Below the pieces are notes generated by a model. The model searched no databases, was not told where the DNA came from, and saw only the letters and a program-made list of their open reading frames with translations. From assembly GCA_037576195.1 (NCBI GenBank), contig CM075103.1:17174001-17238000 (forward strand): 64,000 bases of DNA, given 5' to 3'. Below are positions 1 through 11,785 of this stretch, one piece after another; positions within the stretch are counted from its first letter, which is position 1; every line of letters starts with the position of its first letter. The translations under genes were made by a program, and so were the position numbers. Source of the DNA: Phytoseiulus persimilis (lineage: Eukaryota > Arthropoda > Arachnida > Mesostigmata > Phytoseiidae).

Positions 1-76
1 TTCGACTGCATCCGACATTTACAGTGGTTATCAGCTGGAAGGCCAACTCACCTCTGCACGCTGTCGGGTACACAAG

Positions 77-1389
77 ATGGCAACCACAGATACGGCTAGC
101 ATGCCGTATCAATTGCCGCTCACTCGAGGGCAGCCGTACATGATCAGAGTCAACGTGGATGTTGAGGATGGACTCGTTAATGGTGCTATGGGCATCCTGA
201 AGCAAGTTGATTTGAGATCATCAGTGAATGCCATCTCGGACGAGCAGCTCGCAGCTGAAGATCTTCCGGGAGAGGCAATTTATTGCTGTTGGTTCGATTT
301 CAAAGATAACCGGCGCATAGGATCAATGGCTCGTAGCAAGTGTAGAGCTACTGTTCTCACGCGGCGAGACCTAGAACCGTCTTGGACTCCGTTGTTCAAG
401 CGCTGTGCAACGTTCTCGGTTTCCAAGGACATCAAGTGTCGAAGACGTAATTTTCCAATAGTCCCTGCATGTGCAATGACGACACATAAGTCGCAGGGTG
501 CCACATATGACCAAATTGTCTTTGATTATCACCGTGGCTTGCAACAACAGTTGGTGTACGTCGCGCTATCCAGGGTCAAAACATTGGATGGGTTGTTCCT
601 CACCAACAGGGACAACGATCATACTTTTTACCATGCGAACCCGCTAAACTCGCTCACCTTGACTCAGCTCCGCCACGAACTACAACGTCTCAGTGCTCAC
701 AAGCTGGCAACGCAAGATCACAAGCTACTTCAGCGATTGCAAAACGAGACCGCATTGTTGGTTCTCAACGTGCAAAGCTTGACAGCGCATTCTCAAGACC
801 TGCTCACCGATACCGTCTACATGAAAGCGAGCCTGCTTTGTTTAACAGAGTCATGGCTTTCCAATCTCGTATTCATTTGGAAGGATATAACTTGCGTGCA
901 CAGAATAAGCGACCATCAAGAACTGGCGGCGTGGCCATTTACGTCAAAAATACTGTGAGCTTGCTTCCGGAGCGTTCGCAGCCAATAATGACGGACGACG
1001 AGGCGGGTGATCTTTGTATGGCAGAGGTGCTCCTCGGAGGGCAACGAACACTGCTCATTGTCATTTATATTAATCCCAACATTGCTATGTCTCATTTTCA
1101 AACGTTTCTGCGGAACTATGCTGACATACTGAAGCCGCGTGACGCCGACATTTCTGTTGTCGTCTGCGGCGATTTGAATGTCGATATCACACATGAGTTA
1201 ACCCGGCATAATTTCTCGAATTTCATGCGAAATGAATTCATGTTAGTCTTGGCAAATAGTCCTCAAGTGCCAACCACACGCAATCAGACGTGTATAGACC
1301 TCGTGTTTACCCATGGTATTGTACCGAAGGAATGTGTGGTTCAAAGTACGTACTTCAGCACACATAACTCCGTATTTGTATTATTATAA
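77..1389 (+). pseudogene. Helitron helicase C-terminus fused to EEP endonuclease
   Basis: The first half shows the end of a Pif1/DUF889-type superfamily 1B helicase. LPLTRGQPYMIRVNVDVEDG precedes a motif V/VI block with TTHKSQGATYDQIVFDYHRG and then VYVALSRVKTLDGLFLTN, where the arginine of VALSR is the usual arginine finger. Around residue 230 the frame enters an EEP nuclease (NVQSLTAHSQDLL then LLCLTESWL). The nuclease continues in another frame from about base 880, with RTGGVAIYVKNTVSLL, the metal-binding VVVCGDLNVDITHEL and a degenerate terminal STHNSVFVLL where SDH would be expected. So one frameshift at about 860-885 separates the two halves. The helicase would unwind donor DNA during rolling-circle transposition; the EEP role is unproven. 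The 5' end is beyond the window. Confidence 0.85.
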
Positions 1390-1750
1390 AGATTGCGAAT
1401 GGATAAAGAAGGAATCGTTGGTAAGCTCGCGAACAATGATGTGGTTTGGTTCATGGAATGTGCTTGAAAATGACATTTCACGTGTGCTTTACACCGTAGC
1501 AACGATCATCCAACACACGGATTTTTCGACAACTATGGTTCACGTACGGAACGCATGAGACTAAGCGCGTTATCGAACATTCGAATTTGAATTAACGGAA
1601 TTCAAGTGGAGAAAATAGAGACGCATGCACTAGTGTGCAGTATTGAGAGAGTGAAACATCAACCGTGAACATTCTCCATCGAAAGTATTTCAAAACACGG
1701 CCATTCACTTCATCGGCTTCTTGAATCTGAATACTATCGTTGTGCGAGTC

Positions 1751-3472
1751 ATGGACTTTCAACAGTCAACCTCGAGGATCAACGTCGACTGTGAAGCAAA
1801 TCGTGTGGACGGACGCGATTTCCGAACTGCAGAGCCGACACAGAAGAAGCGACGACAGCTGGTAGCCAACAGACCACGACCTGCAGCGGAACATACCCCT
1901 ACAACATTGCCTCTTCGTCGAAAGAATATCCAACAGCCTCAAAATCTTACGATATCAACTTCGTTCGCAGTATCTCCAACGCTCTACCCGCCACAGTCCC
2001 CAGGCAACGGTCAAACCTCCGAGCACCCGTTCTTGCCTCTTGCTAACTTACAGCTGGGATCACAACTCAAATCGATTCGTGCGGTTGTGACGCGGAACTC
2101 AGATGTCCGTTGCTGGACGAAAGGCGCAAGTAGTGGGTCCGTGTTCTCAGCGGATCTCAAGGACGACACTGGTGATGTTCGCGTTGTAGCTTTCAATGAA
2201 GCTTGCCAGAAACATCACAAATTCTTCAAAGTCGGTGACACTGTACAAGTGGAATCATTCCATTGTCGATTCACTGATCCACGTTACAAAACGACAGATT
2301 CAGAATTCGAAATCGTGCTCAATTCTACAACGAAAATCAGTTGTTCTTCTGAGGAGCTTGTGCTAGCAAGCAAACCGCAGCCAGTTTATGACACGTTGGC
2401 AACTGTCGCCTCCCGACCACCAGAGCAAATGATCAGTGTTTGTGGAATCCTTGTTCGAGTGCGTGACGTCAAACCCTTCATCCGTAAGAGCGACGGGAAA
2501 CCCGGTTCGAGACGCGAGATTGTACTGATCGATGAGAACATGGTCCCTATCGAGGTGACATTCTGGAACGAGGCAGCAACCGCGTTCACTCAGACTGAAT
2601 ATACGGTTCTCTATATTGATCGTGCTCGAACTAAAATTTATGCCGGGGTTCAGAACCTCTCAGCCACCACAATCACTACAGTGCAAGCCAATCTGAACCA
2701 TCAACGCACATCCGACTTGCAACGCTGGTGGTCAAGCGAAGGCCAGAAACTATGGACACAACGAGGAGTTGTAGAAGTTCCGCGCGTAGAATCATCCATG
2801 ACATTCCTCGAATGCATCCAACAGCAGAAATCGCCCAGGAAAAAAAGGATCCGGCGCCCCATCATTTCTGGAATACAGTAGAACTCATGGTGCTACACTC
2901 CGATGGGTTTTTATACAAAGGCTGCACGAACAACCGATGCTCGAAAAAAGTCGAAGAAACAACGGTAACAACCTGGTACTGTCCGAAATGCAGATTTTCC
3001 AGCCCAACTTTCAATTGGTGCTTTTCCCTGCGACTTGTCGTCAAGGATATGACTCGGGAAGTCAAGTGTTCGGCCTTTGGAGAGGTGAGTGAAAGCACGG
3101 TGACAGAATATTTATGTCGTTCACTTCGATCCTTTTCGAACAGTCTTCATGTTCGGTCCTATATTCCTGACGTTTGTATCCAGGTTACTGAAAAGCTCCT
3201 TGGGATGGACGCCACCTCACTTGCAAGCCTCAAGGAAACCTCGCTCCAGGAACTACAGCGCATTCTTCTCGCTCCCCTCGGCAAAACATTGCGAGCGAAA
3301 TTCGCATGCCGCCCGTCTCCGGCCGAGGTATGTCACCTGCGTTATGGCAGAACGCGATTTTTGACGTGCCTAATTGTTCGAAGGATTGTTCGGGAGGGAA
3401 TTAACACAGATCTATATGTTCCAGACACTTGTGACTCCAATTTTCACAATTATCGACGTCGAGAAAGTTTAA
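1751..3472 (+). pseudogene. Helentron RPA70-like ssDNA-binding protein
   Basis: The chosen start is ATG at 1751 (MDFQQSTSRINVD). After a basic, low-complexity N-terminus come OB folds like those of the replication protein A large subunit: DBD-A from about 2040 (LGSQLKSIRAVVTRNSDVR), DBD-B from about 2390 (ISVCGILVRVRDVKPF), and DBD-C from about 2870 with its zinc ribbon (CTNNRC then YCPKC, a C-x4-C-x13-C-x2-C pattern). Two introns fit GT-AG rules: 3085-3183 (99 nt) and 3328-3424 (97 nt). The last exon ends in TAA at 3470-3472. The frame changes between the DBD-B/C linker and DBD-C (about 2825-2860), so this copy has one apparent frameshift. The RPA70 N-terminal protein-interaction domain is not evident. 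It would coat single-stranded DNA during rolling-circle transposition; host RPA1 is unlikely given its position behind the Helentron endonuclease. Confidence 0.8.
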
Positions 3473-5441
3473 ACGGAAAGATGTAATAAAGAATCAATCG
3501 GCGGAGCCTTGGAATAGAGTTGGATCCGACAATCATTCGTATTTGATCCTGGGGAGCGAATCTGCTGATGAGATTCCCGCGCGTTTGACAAGAGCTGGGC
3601 GTATAGCCCCAAGATGTTCCAGATTTCGGACTTACGCGACCAACGGCCAAAGATATTGTAGACACAGAGCCAAATTCTCTTCCTCATAATCATCGATGGG
3701 TCCCATGTTGTAATCCATTGCCAGGCGTCGAAGCAAGTACCTTCCCCGATGCGACCCTAAATGATCGGTGTTAGCACCACGAGATCCACTACGATTAGCA
3801 CGTCTCAACCCAACATATTGTCGCACCAACAAAGCGCCTCGAGCATTTCGAACATGCATTTCGTGAACTCGATAACCCACGAGACTCCCTGAGCGTAAGC
3901 CTACGTCTCTACATGTTCAATCACGCATTGAAAAGGCACCTGTATTTTTTTTATCGAAATCGATGCACCTGGCGCGGAGATGTCAGGGAAATGGTGATCG
4001 GGAATGGGCCGAAATACGATTCCTAGAAATCGAGCCTTGAAGTTTGTGACCATCGAAGTGAGGGCTCGCCATTCCCTGTGGTTTTCACCTGATTTCTCGG
4101 CACCAGAACCAGCTAGAGACTCCAATCTTATTTTGAAATCTAGGTGAGGAATTTCTCTCGGAGATGAACTAGAACTATCGGGGTCCGAGCAGGGGAAAAT
4201 GTTTGAAATTGATGAGGAAGATGAAAAAAAAAACATTTTTCCTCCTTCGCCAAAGCTGTGTCCAAGAGAACAATTCCGATTCCTTCAATTCTAGTTCATT
4301 TTAGAGCCACATTCATCAGCAACAAATAGAAACAGGCTGCATCAAAATCGATGACTCTCAATAGGAGAAATCAGGGAAATGGCGGACCTGATTTGACCGA
4401 AGTTCTCTGCCCATTCGGCCTGCTTCGCGCCGTTTCGTCGGCCGCGTTTCTCCCCTCGGCTCTGACCCTATCTCGGAATTCGAGTCGCCGGAAGGTTCAC
4501 CGAATCTCATCTTTCACGATAGAGAATGACATCGATCGACGTGTGACGTCTCCCCGGCTAGCTCGACTTCGGCCCGTCTCACTGCGCGCACGGAGCAGAC
4601 TGTCAGCTCAAAGAATGAACGAATTCCACCAGCGGCAGCAGTTTGTTGAAGCGGGTGATTTTGAGAACGTAGATGCTCCCCACGAATGGTATTTGTTTCC
4701 GCGGTTCGAAAACGGTTCACCCGCCTGAACGAGTGAACATCAGAGCTTCGCTTGATAGTTCTTCACGACCTAACATGACACATCCAGATGATATGAACAA
4801 AATGGTTGATATCTAGGAAACTAAGACAGATATCGAGTTCCGATTAGTTTTGGATACCAGAGGGGCCTGTCCTGCATCGAACCATGCCACAATCAGAAAA
4901 CGCGATTTTTCCCGTATTTTAGTGAACATCCCCCCTTAAAACATCCCTCTCCCGGGCCCCGATTACAAACGAGCAAGATTGGGTAAATTTGAGGTGGAGC
5001 CTAAATTTTTTGCTAGGCTGCTAGTGTTACCATAGGCAACTCCGGCGCACGAACGATCTCTGTCAAGGAGAAGGTTTTCTCTTCTAAATTTTCCCACAGA
5101 ATGTAGCTCACTATTCCCGGTCATAACGACTAGAAACCATGAATGAATCATGATGGTTCATGGTGTCCCAATACTGGTCACCTATTCTGATGGGCTGACC
5201 ACTTTGGGGACAGTGAGTGATCCCGTGAACAATTAGGTTTGAGACATCGAATTTCCACGATATTTTTCACATGAAGTCCATGCAGTTCATCACTCAAGCT
5301 GTGAGCTCTTTGCGGAATGAGCTCCACACATTCGTGCACTTGATGTTCTTCCGACTTTTTGAGATTATCCAAGTCGAGAGTAGCTCTCACTGTTCAGAGT
5401 CTCGAGCTTTGATCCACTGGCGGCTTTTTATCCGTTCTAAC
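3473..5441. other. No recognisable gene
   Basis: About 2 kb without a defensible coding region. Open frames exist on both strands (for example minus 3632-3880, with a DYEEENLALCLQYLWP stretch) but match no family I know and lack clear splice context. This stretch may include the 3' end of the Helentron. Confidence 0.5.
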
Positions 5442-5747
5442 TTAAAACTTGAAATCCGCGTTGGTGCCGTATCCGATAGGTTTTTGTTTCCTGTACGCTT
5501 GATCGTGAACAAGTTCATCATGCCCAAGGTGAGCCGCAAACCCTCTGGAACGAACTTCTGAGAACCGCAGCAGTATTCTCCGTAGATGAGATCTCAAGAT
5601 GTACTCAAAGACGCCGCGTTCCAGAACGTCTTCTATACTGATGCTGGTCTCAATAATGCTGTGGACGCCATGAGTAGGCCCTGCAAAAAACTGCAGTTTT
5701 CGGTTAACTGCAACCGGAAACCGCAGTTTTGCAGTTAATAACTGCAT
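5442..5747 (-). pseudogene. Possible tyrosine-recombinase-like C-terminal scrap
   Basis: The minus-strand frame contains RSHLRRILLRF followed by HLGHDELVHDQAYRKQ. The spacing H-L-G-H-D-x4-H-x3-Y-R resembles the C-terminal box of uncharacterised invertebrate transposon proteins that end in a tyrosine-recombinase-like GHD-x-x-x-H-x-x-Y-R signature. Only this short tail is visible and no catalytic core precedes it. It is worth noting because the N- and C-terminal pieces of the (TA)n-flanked elements at 19-22 kb also remind me of that protein class. Identification rests on one short motif. Confidence 0.25.
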
Positions 5748-5765
5748 TTAACTGCAATTTATTTA
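5680..5765. repeat. Cluster of AACTGCA/TGCAGTT motifs
   Basis: About six copies of AACTGCA or its complement (AAACTGCAGTTTT, TTAACTGCAACC, AACCGCAGTTTTGCAG, TAACTGCATTTAACTGCA) are packed in under 90 bp, forming overlapping small inverted repeats. This looks like simple or palindromic repeat DNA. No function is apparent. Confidence 0.6.
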
Positions 5766-5893
5766 CTCGCTCAATTTACATTTCGAAATCACCACAACGT
5801 TGATGATTCATGCCACAATCACGTTAGTTTCCCCGCACCAGATGTCTTGCTTTAAAATGAATATCAGCCGTAGGAAGCTGGCTGTTCGATTCA

Positions 5894-6520
5894 GTGTATG
5901 TCAGTGACATGAAAATCACCCCGGTGGCTTCTTACGGAATCCAGATCATATGGGAGGATCTGACCGCCAGCCAACTGACAGAGCTGGACAGAGTTAAGCC
6001 AACGTTCCTGAAACGGGCAATGGGACTACCCAGAAATGCCAGCAACCGGCTGGTCTTGACCATGGCTGGAACGCAACCTCTTGTGGAAGATCTCGTCAAA
6101 AGATTCCAACTGCCCCCGACAGAGGCACTGTCGAAGTTCAGAGAGATATTCAGCCAAAAAATGAGAGAGGTCCCGGCTGAATTCTATACCTCCCCGGCGA
6201 TGATCACGAACGACTGGAAAATGCCCCTCTATGACATGCGACACATCATAGCCCGATACTCAGTGCACGGATTCCACCATATCCTGTGCCAACGAAGTGA
6301 CTTCCACTACGCCGCATCCAGCTGTGTGTGTAAATACTGCGGAAAAGCTTGCACGCGCTACCACCAGAAGTATTGCCATGAAGCCCCATCCCTATCCGAG
6401 TTGGGCCGCGGAAGAGGATGACATTACCTATGTAATTTGTTGAGTTGTTATATATATATGTCGCAGATACCGAATCGGTGATATAAATGAAATTATTATT
6501 ATTAAGTGTATGTACAGATG
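5894..6520 (+). mobile_element. LINE 3' fragment (RT C-terminus and 3' UTR)
   Basis: The frame 5894-6421 encodes the post-RT region of a non-LTR retrotransposon ORF2. PVASYGIQIIWEDL corresponds to the end of the RT thumb, and the terminal zinc-finger block is RHIIARYSVHGFHH then SSCVCKYCGKACTRYHQKYC. The same arrangement ends the LINE at 44.7-48.5 kb (RYLIHGYHHRLCG, CVCLLCGQGCPRYHA), so both belong to related lineages. After the stop at 6419-6421 there is a short 3' UTR and a run of ATT units at about 6488-6503 that looks like a LINE tail. The copy is 5'-truncated, as usual for target-primed insertion; upstream RT sequence is absent. Confidence 0.75.
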
Positions 6521-6583
6521 AGAATCCGCCGATTTTAGTGCTACGAGAGTCCACTCAGCAGGAGGAGCGGGAGATCATGCTGT

Positions 6584-6880
6584 TCAACAACTTTCACTCC
6601 GTTTTTTATTCTCATACTGGAAGAACTTTCGTAGAATGAAGATGTCATCTAGCGTAGAGGCTTTGAGGCTCGCTCTGTTCTCTCCGGGCAAAGAACGAGC
6701 GACGCTGAAATCTCGTTCGGCTTGCAGCGACGTCGGCGGTATCGAGCTCAACATTTTTCGAAATCGTTTGAGAAGACGCCCGAGATCCCTCCAGCTTGGA
6801 ACAGTGCGAGTTCTTGTTTCTAATTCCCTCTCGTACAACCTTGTCGTAATTCGGAACCGATGGGCGTACTTGCGGGCTGA
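6584..6880 (-). pseudogene. hAT transposase C-terminal (dimerisation) fragment
   Basis: The minus-strand frame contains SSIPPTSLQAERDFSVA followed by ENRASLKASTLDDIFILRKF. This fits the hAT dimerisation block, whose family pattern is IP-x-TS-x-x-x-ER-x-FS-x-A then RxxLs-x-x-x-x-x-LxFL. Upstream in the same direction (to about 6930) another frame has RPSVPNYDKVV, possibly more of the same gene after a frameshift. The catalytic RNase H-like core is not visible and no terminal inverted repeats were found, so this is a broken relic. It sits between a LINE fragment and a Ty3/gypsy fossil. Confidence 0.65.
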
Positions 6881-7067
6881 CTGTGGATGGAGTCCCAGGT
6901 CGCGTCAGCCTGCAAGGGGGAAATATTTCCATACCCAGCTTACGGGGTTTCTGACTTCAGTGAAATCATCCATTCTTGGCGAAGGTTATGGATTCAACTG
7001 GTTCTATTCGATCACGGATTTCAGAAGTCACAGTCGCGGTCTTGTGATCAGCCGGAATCCGGTCCGA

Positions 7068-8763
7068 TCACGGTGTCAGGCGAATATTGGCCTTATGCTC
7101 TTTGACAGTACCCACATCGAATTTGTGTTTTGCGAATACATTCTCGTTCTCTTTCAAAAGTTCTAGAATCTTGCTCTTCTGCTCTACGGGCAAGTGTCGT
7201 AGCTTGATTTCAAACTCAGCCTCCCCTAATTGCTCATTGAGATTCGTATTCATATTTTCTCTTCTGTCGGTTTCAGTCTTCACATTCTCAACACGCTCTA
7301 TCTTATCCTCATGGATTCTTTGGAACACTTCGAGATTCTCGTTCTGCAACAGCTTGAACTGTTTGATGGCATCCAACCCAAGCAAAATGTCATAAGAGAA
7401 ATTATTGTTTCGAACAACGTGTACGTCCATTACTCTTTCGATTCGATTGATTTTCATTCTTAGCTTGGCCCGGCTCTGCGAGAAATTGATACCACCGAGG
7501 ATTTTGAACATACTCTTACGACCAATCAACTCTTGTTTCAATTGTTTAATGAGACCATAGTTAACTAATGTCGCATTCGACCCAGTATCGTAGATTCCTT
7601 CGACAGTCCTCTTCTTGTTGAATCGGACGTTAAGTCGTATCAGTGGCACAACTTCTTCCGGGCTATCTAGTTTTTTTCGCGCTCTAACTGGATCTCCACA
7701 TCCCCGTCTTCATCCGACGACTCTTTGATGTTGAGGTTCACTTCTCGGCGAGGCTTCTGTCTCTCGAACTTTTTTCTGTTGCGGCATCTCTCTACAGGAT
7801 GGAAGCGACCCGGGAATTTCAATGCTTCACAGATATGACATGGCTTTTTTTCCATAGGGTTCACAGTGTTTACTCTTTGAGGAGTCAAGAATCTTTGCTC
7901 TCTTGGGAATTCTTTCTTTGGCTTAACTCGATACTCAAAACGTCCCAGCTGGTTCATCAACTCATCTGTGGTGCGGATTTCTTCTCTGTCCAGTTTATCT
8001 TGGATCTCTGACGGAAGTCCGTAGACAATATGGTTAATCCGAGAGCTTTCGGTCATATCTCTCTCAACTTCCAGAACCAGGCGCTCTTTCTTGAGCGCAT
8101 AAGCTACCAACGGTCCAGACATGTATTTGAAGCTGAACGCATAGCAGATATTCGACCATCCTTTCTCGCCGAATACCGACAGGAAAGAATCCGACCATTC
8201 TGACCATTTATCATCCGATAATTTCATGAGGGATGCCCGGAACCATTCCCCGGCTTCCCCCTTCACGAACACTCTGAGGCATTTTATCTTGATACCATCT
8301 TTCGAAAGTTTGTGTCTCGTGCATTCATTTTCGGAGATGCGCAACCAATCTGCAGCCTTTGTTTTTCCATCGAATTTCTCAATTCTGAACTTTTCTCGAT
8401 GTCACCGATCTTGAATTCTTCAGAGATGTTTTGGCTCTTTATGAGCTTGAGTAAATCGGAAAGATTCGTTCCACTCACGGCTTCCGGTTCTGTTTTTGTT
8501 GCTTCCGATGTGATGGGAACGTATTCGAATTCTTCTAGATGTACGTCTTCGAATAGAAAGTTGTTCTCCTCATCTAGATAACTTGCTCTGAGAGGCCCGT
8601 CCACGGTCACGGTCAGCGTTCGATAATGTCCGACTTTGGTCAGTGCTCTCACGGCTCTCCTGATCGATGGTAGTTCGAACAGCTCCCTGTGATTTTCCGA
8701 CGCTTGATGTGAACTTGGGAACTTAAAACACACTTTTTCCTCCGGCTTTCTTATCCAAACCAA
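7068..8763 (-). mobile_element. Ty3/gypsy-type LTR element, fossil
   Basis: A minus-strand fossil of a Ty3/gypsy-like retroelement. Parts seen, in element order: a gag region (about 8763-7667) with a retrotransposon Gag-type helical domain (FVKGEAGEWFRASLMKL) and a zinc-knuckle-like CHIC motif, then an aspartic protease (about 7649-7250) with the YDTGSNATLV active-site box and LLGLDAI. The very start of a reverse transcriptase follows (about 7100), where the element stops. Integrase and most of the reverse transcriptase are missing, and no LTR pair is visible nearby. It is truncated and broken, with roughly two breaks in the remaining frames. The age is uncertain; the remaining reading frames suggest a moderately old insertion. 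Confidence 0.8.
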
Positions 8764-10086
8764 ACAGTTTTTCTCCTCTCCTAACGTCGTTGCTTATCGA
8801 TTTGTAAGACACGTTCTTAGGCTGATCGATGCACCATCTAAACAGGAGCTTCATTTCTCAGAATAGAAGTCAGGGACATCGATACAGGATTGATTATACG
8901 CAGCAATTGAGTATGGTGGTCTACCTAATCCAGAAAGACCTTACCTAAACAGGAGAATCGATAACAAGTCCTAAGCAGTCTCACTCTGGTGGACGACCGA
9001 CACGTGGCAGTCTCCAACGGCGTGTGGCTGTATGACAACAAAAGGAAAGCCGCTCGTTCAACCTGAGCGCGGTTCCTTACATACATTTACTGGTTGGGGC
9101 GATGCGAAACCAAAAATTGATGAGTAGTTCGTTCGAGAAATCTCGGAATTAGGTCCCAATCGACTAGAGCGTTGAGCCCGGTTTGTTGGATCGGATGGAG
9201 CCTCTGCGTGTACAGCACAACCTCAATTATATCAACTCCCATTGTATCAATTTCCGATTATATCAACCCCCATAGTATCAATTTTCGATCACATCAATCT
9301 TCATTGTATCAACCTTCGATATCATCAACTCTCCATTAAATCCATCCTAGACTGTAAAAACCTCTATTATATGGTAGAAGCCTGAGGCTGATTCTCAATT
9401 ATGTCCATTTGAAAAAGTCATAGAGCATTCTCGAAGCCCCGTGAAGCTCGTGCTCAGAGCCCTTGCGAAAGAATTAAGTGAAGAAGTCAGAATTAAATTC
9501 AAATATCCTGAACACCTGGTAAACCTACTCATCCGAATATTTTTGGAACGATTCGACGGTCTCTCGATCCAGCGAAGGCCCCGAAGAATCTTATCGAGAA
9601 AGAGCGCTCGTGCGAATCGGGCACCAATCGGGTGTGAAAATTAGAGAGCGAATCGGGAACCAGGCGGAACAGTTTTTTCAGCGCTTCACCGTGTACTCAT
9701 TTCATCGTGAAACGTCTCCAAGTCGCTCCGAAACGTTTACATGTGCCGTAGTATTGTCCATCCGGTTTTTGAGAGAACTTGGGACGTGTCTGTTGATTCA
9801 ATGTGCGTTGCACGTACGCGTTAGCCGGTGGAAACTCTAGTGCTTACAAGCTCACTCGGCAATCAGTTGCGAATGTTGATACTCCCGGTCTCGGATCGCA
9901 AACTTCTTTCCGTTCCGGTGCATCTTCTACAATGGAATCTCCGGCACGAGTCTTACAATTTTACCACCGTTTCTGTTCCACTGTGCTCCTGAAGCATTTC
10001 ATTTGTTCTTGTGAGCAACAAGAATGAGAGTGATTCAAGCCGACTCGGACGTAACCGAGCTGAGTTTAATCTTGAGTGCAAGTGAG
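8764..10086. other. No recognisable gene (tandem repeat listed separately)
   Basis: Between the gypsy fossil and the FLYWCH-like exons I see no conserved coding sequence. It includes a tandem repeat at 9228-9350 and short open frames (9441-9644, 9610-9840) without family resemblance. Confidence 0.5.
9228..9350. repeat. 31-bp minisatellite, 3-4 units
   Basis: Units at 9228-9258, 9259-9289 and 9290-9320 share TATATCAACYCCCAT followed by a TATCAATTTYCGAT half, and a decayed fourth unit follows. Each unit is itself two variants of a 15-16-bp TATCAAYYYYCATT monomer, so the array grew at two levels. Confidence 0.75.
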
Positions 10087-10613
10087 ATGGCATCTCATAA
10101 AGACGAGTCGTTGCTTGAAATCGACTTTAATCTCCATGAGGTCGACAAGAGAGCCAACGGCAAGCTCCATGGCCGCTGCATGCGCAAAAGAAGTGAGGGC
10201 TGTGCTGCAAGAGTCATCGTTTTGGAGGTGAGAGCTTCTTGTTGCTCTCTCCTTTTACTCAAAATCGAATACAACTGTCCTGATAGGTAAAACATCGCTC
10301 GCTCTGGGGTCACCATTTCTCACAGGTTTTCTCGAACTCCTGTCGAAGGTCCCGGCGGTCGTCGTCGGGAAGCGAAGCGGCAAACACTGCCATGCACCAA
10401 GAGAAAATGATAACGCCAACAGCGATGAGGGCAGCAGTTTCAGACTGTCACGCAGTGTCAAGACTGTCAGCAGTGTGCGACAGTTGCAACGAAGTTGTGA
10501 CGAGTTTGCAACAAAGTCCTCTCAACATCCATCATTGGCCTTCACGGAGGATGGAGAGCTAAGAGGATCAAGCAGCGAGCCGTCCGAAGATGAGCAACGA
10601 AGAGCCACGAAAA
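10087..10613 (+). CDS. FLYWCH-like zinc-finger exons, unassigned gene
   Basis: Two exons join in phase: 10087-10227 (starting ATG, MASHKDESLLEIDFNLHEVD) and 10349-10613, separated by a 121-nt intron (gtgaga to cgaag). Across the join the protein reads ANGKLHGRCMRKRSEGCAAR, then KRSGKHCHAPREND. This has the C-x7-9-C spacing and the paired histidines of a FLYWCH-type zinc finger, a DNA-binding fold found in transcription regulators and in Mutator-like transposons. A serine-rich acidic tail follows (SSEPSEDEQRRATK) and a donor-like GTATG at 10614. Later exons were not found, so the gene is partial. An alternative acceptor at 10326 would give a different, less protein-like frame. It could be a host gene or a transposon remnant. 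Confidence 0.4.
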
Positions 10614-11785
10614 GTATGAATATTGTCTGGTAAAATCATGCATGCACGTTCCAAGCTCGCTGCGCACCAAGCACTCGAACCGTGAGGGTAGCAGTAACTG
10701 ATTTCAGTGAGGACTTTCAGGTCGTAGACCGCTGCATCGAGGGGATCGAACGACGCGAATAAAGTCCTGAAGTTTTGCAGCGAGTTCAAACGATTCTCCT
10801 TTGTGTGATCGTGTATGGGGCCTATAGAGTCTGCCCGACTCAATCTCTGCTCACTCCCGAAGGTATATTGCTCAGTATTCAGTCCAGTCACTCTCGGCAC
10901 TTCGGCTCATTCTCTGTATTCTCTTCTACACACACACTAGTACTTCCCTACTTGTGACGAGTCACGCTATATCCCTCGTTCTCGATTCATCCCTCTTCGC
11001 ATGTAACCACTGGCCGCGCTCTCTACCTGTCGACGCCATCCACACACATCAAATTCCGTCTCTGACATTCGACCACGCTGCGACCTGAATGACTCCTGGC
11101 ATTTTTTCCTACTCCCGTGCACCGAGGCTACCTCACTTCGAGTTACTGAATAGAGCACACACTTCTCCGAGTTTCCCTTATTATCACACGTTGTATACAA
11201 TTTAACACGGATAATTGATCGAATATAGACGTGGATTCGCTGGCTTCCGATGCGCGTTTCCTCAGGTGTTGTCAGTACCGATCCGGCGGAGGTACGGCAT
11301 GATTCTCAGTTCCTGTCTTGTTCGCGGCGGCGCCTGAGCATCTCGCCATCGGTATCGGAGTGTCCCTCATTGATGGAATACGCGGCGGCTCAGTCCTCCC
11401 TCCCTTTCTCTGGCCACGATGTTGCAAACGCCGACCCACCACATACCCGTACGCAATCGAGTCAAATACAAATACTCTTGTTAGAGGTAGTTTGTTCCGA
11501 CCACGCGCGGCTGCGATCGCCGGCCGGGAAGAGAGGGCTTCGCGGACTGATTAGAACCTTTTATTCGTTATTGTAACACAACTCTTCTATGGATGCGCCT
11601 GAACGACAGGCCATCCGACTCTACTCACTTGCTTCCGTACCTACTTCACGCGCACGTCGGGCACTTCTCGCTACCGGTACAACTATCACACTGCACGACT
11701 GCTTCCGATGGTGCCGTTGGAACGTCGCAGCGAGAGCAGCGGGAGATCTTTTAGGCGCGGCGCGTACAATGCGCGGCATATGACT
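10614..11785. other. No recognisable gene
   Basis: Open frames on both strands are short and match no known family. If the FLYWCH-like gene continues, its later exons could lie here, but I could not find them. Confidence 0.45.

Larger units (their letters stand above)
1..3472 (+). mobile_element. Helentron-type Helitron, 3' part, decayed
   Basis: A rolling-circle (Helitron superfamily) DNA transposon cut by the left edge of the window. In order on the plus strand it carries the end of a Pif1-like helicase, an endonuclease/exonuclease/phosphatase (EEP) domain fused to the helicase, and a separate RPA70-like single-stranded-DNA-binding protein. A helicase joined to an EEP nuclease is the hallmark of the Helentron/Helitron2 branch, and RPA genes are known passengers or partners of Helitrons in plants and some animals. 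The Rep nuclease and the 5' end lie outside the window. I could not place the 3' terminus; 3472 is simply the stop of the RPA gene. One frameshift in the helicase-EEP frame and one in the RPA frame suggest this copy no longer makes full proteins. Confidence 0.85.

Noticed and set aside
6636-7166. 176-codon plus-strand frame
   Set aside because: Antisense to the hAT transposase tail, which has recognisable motifs on the minus strand.
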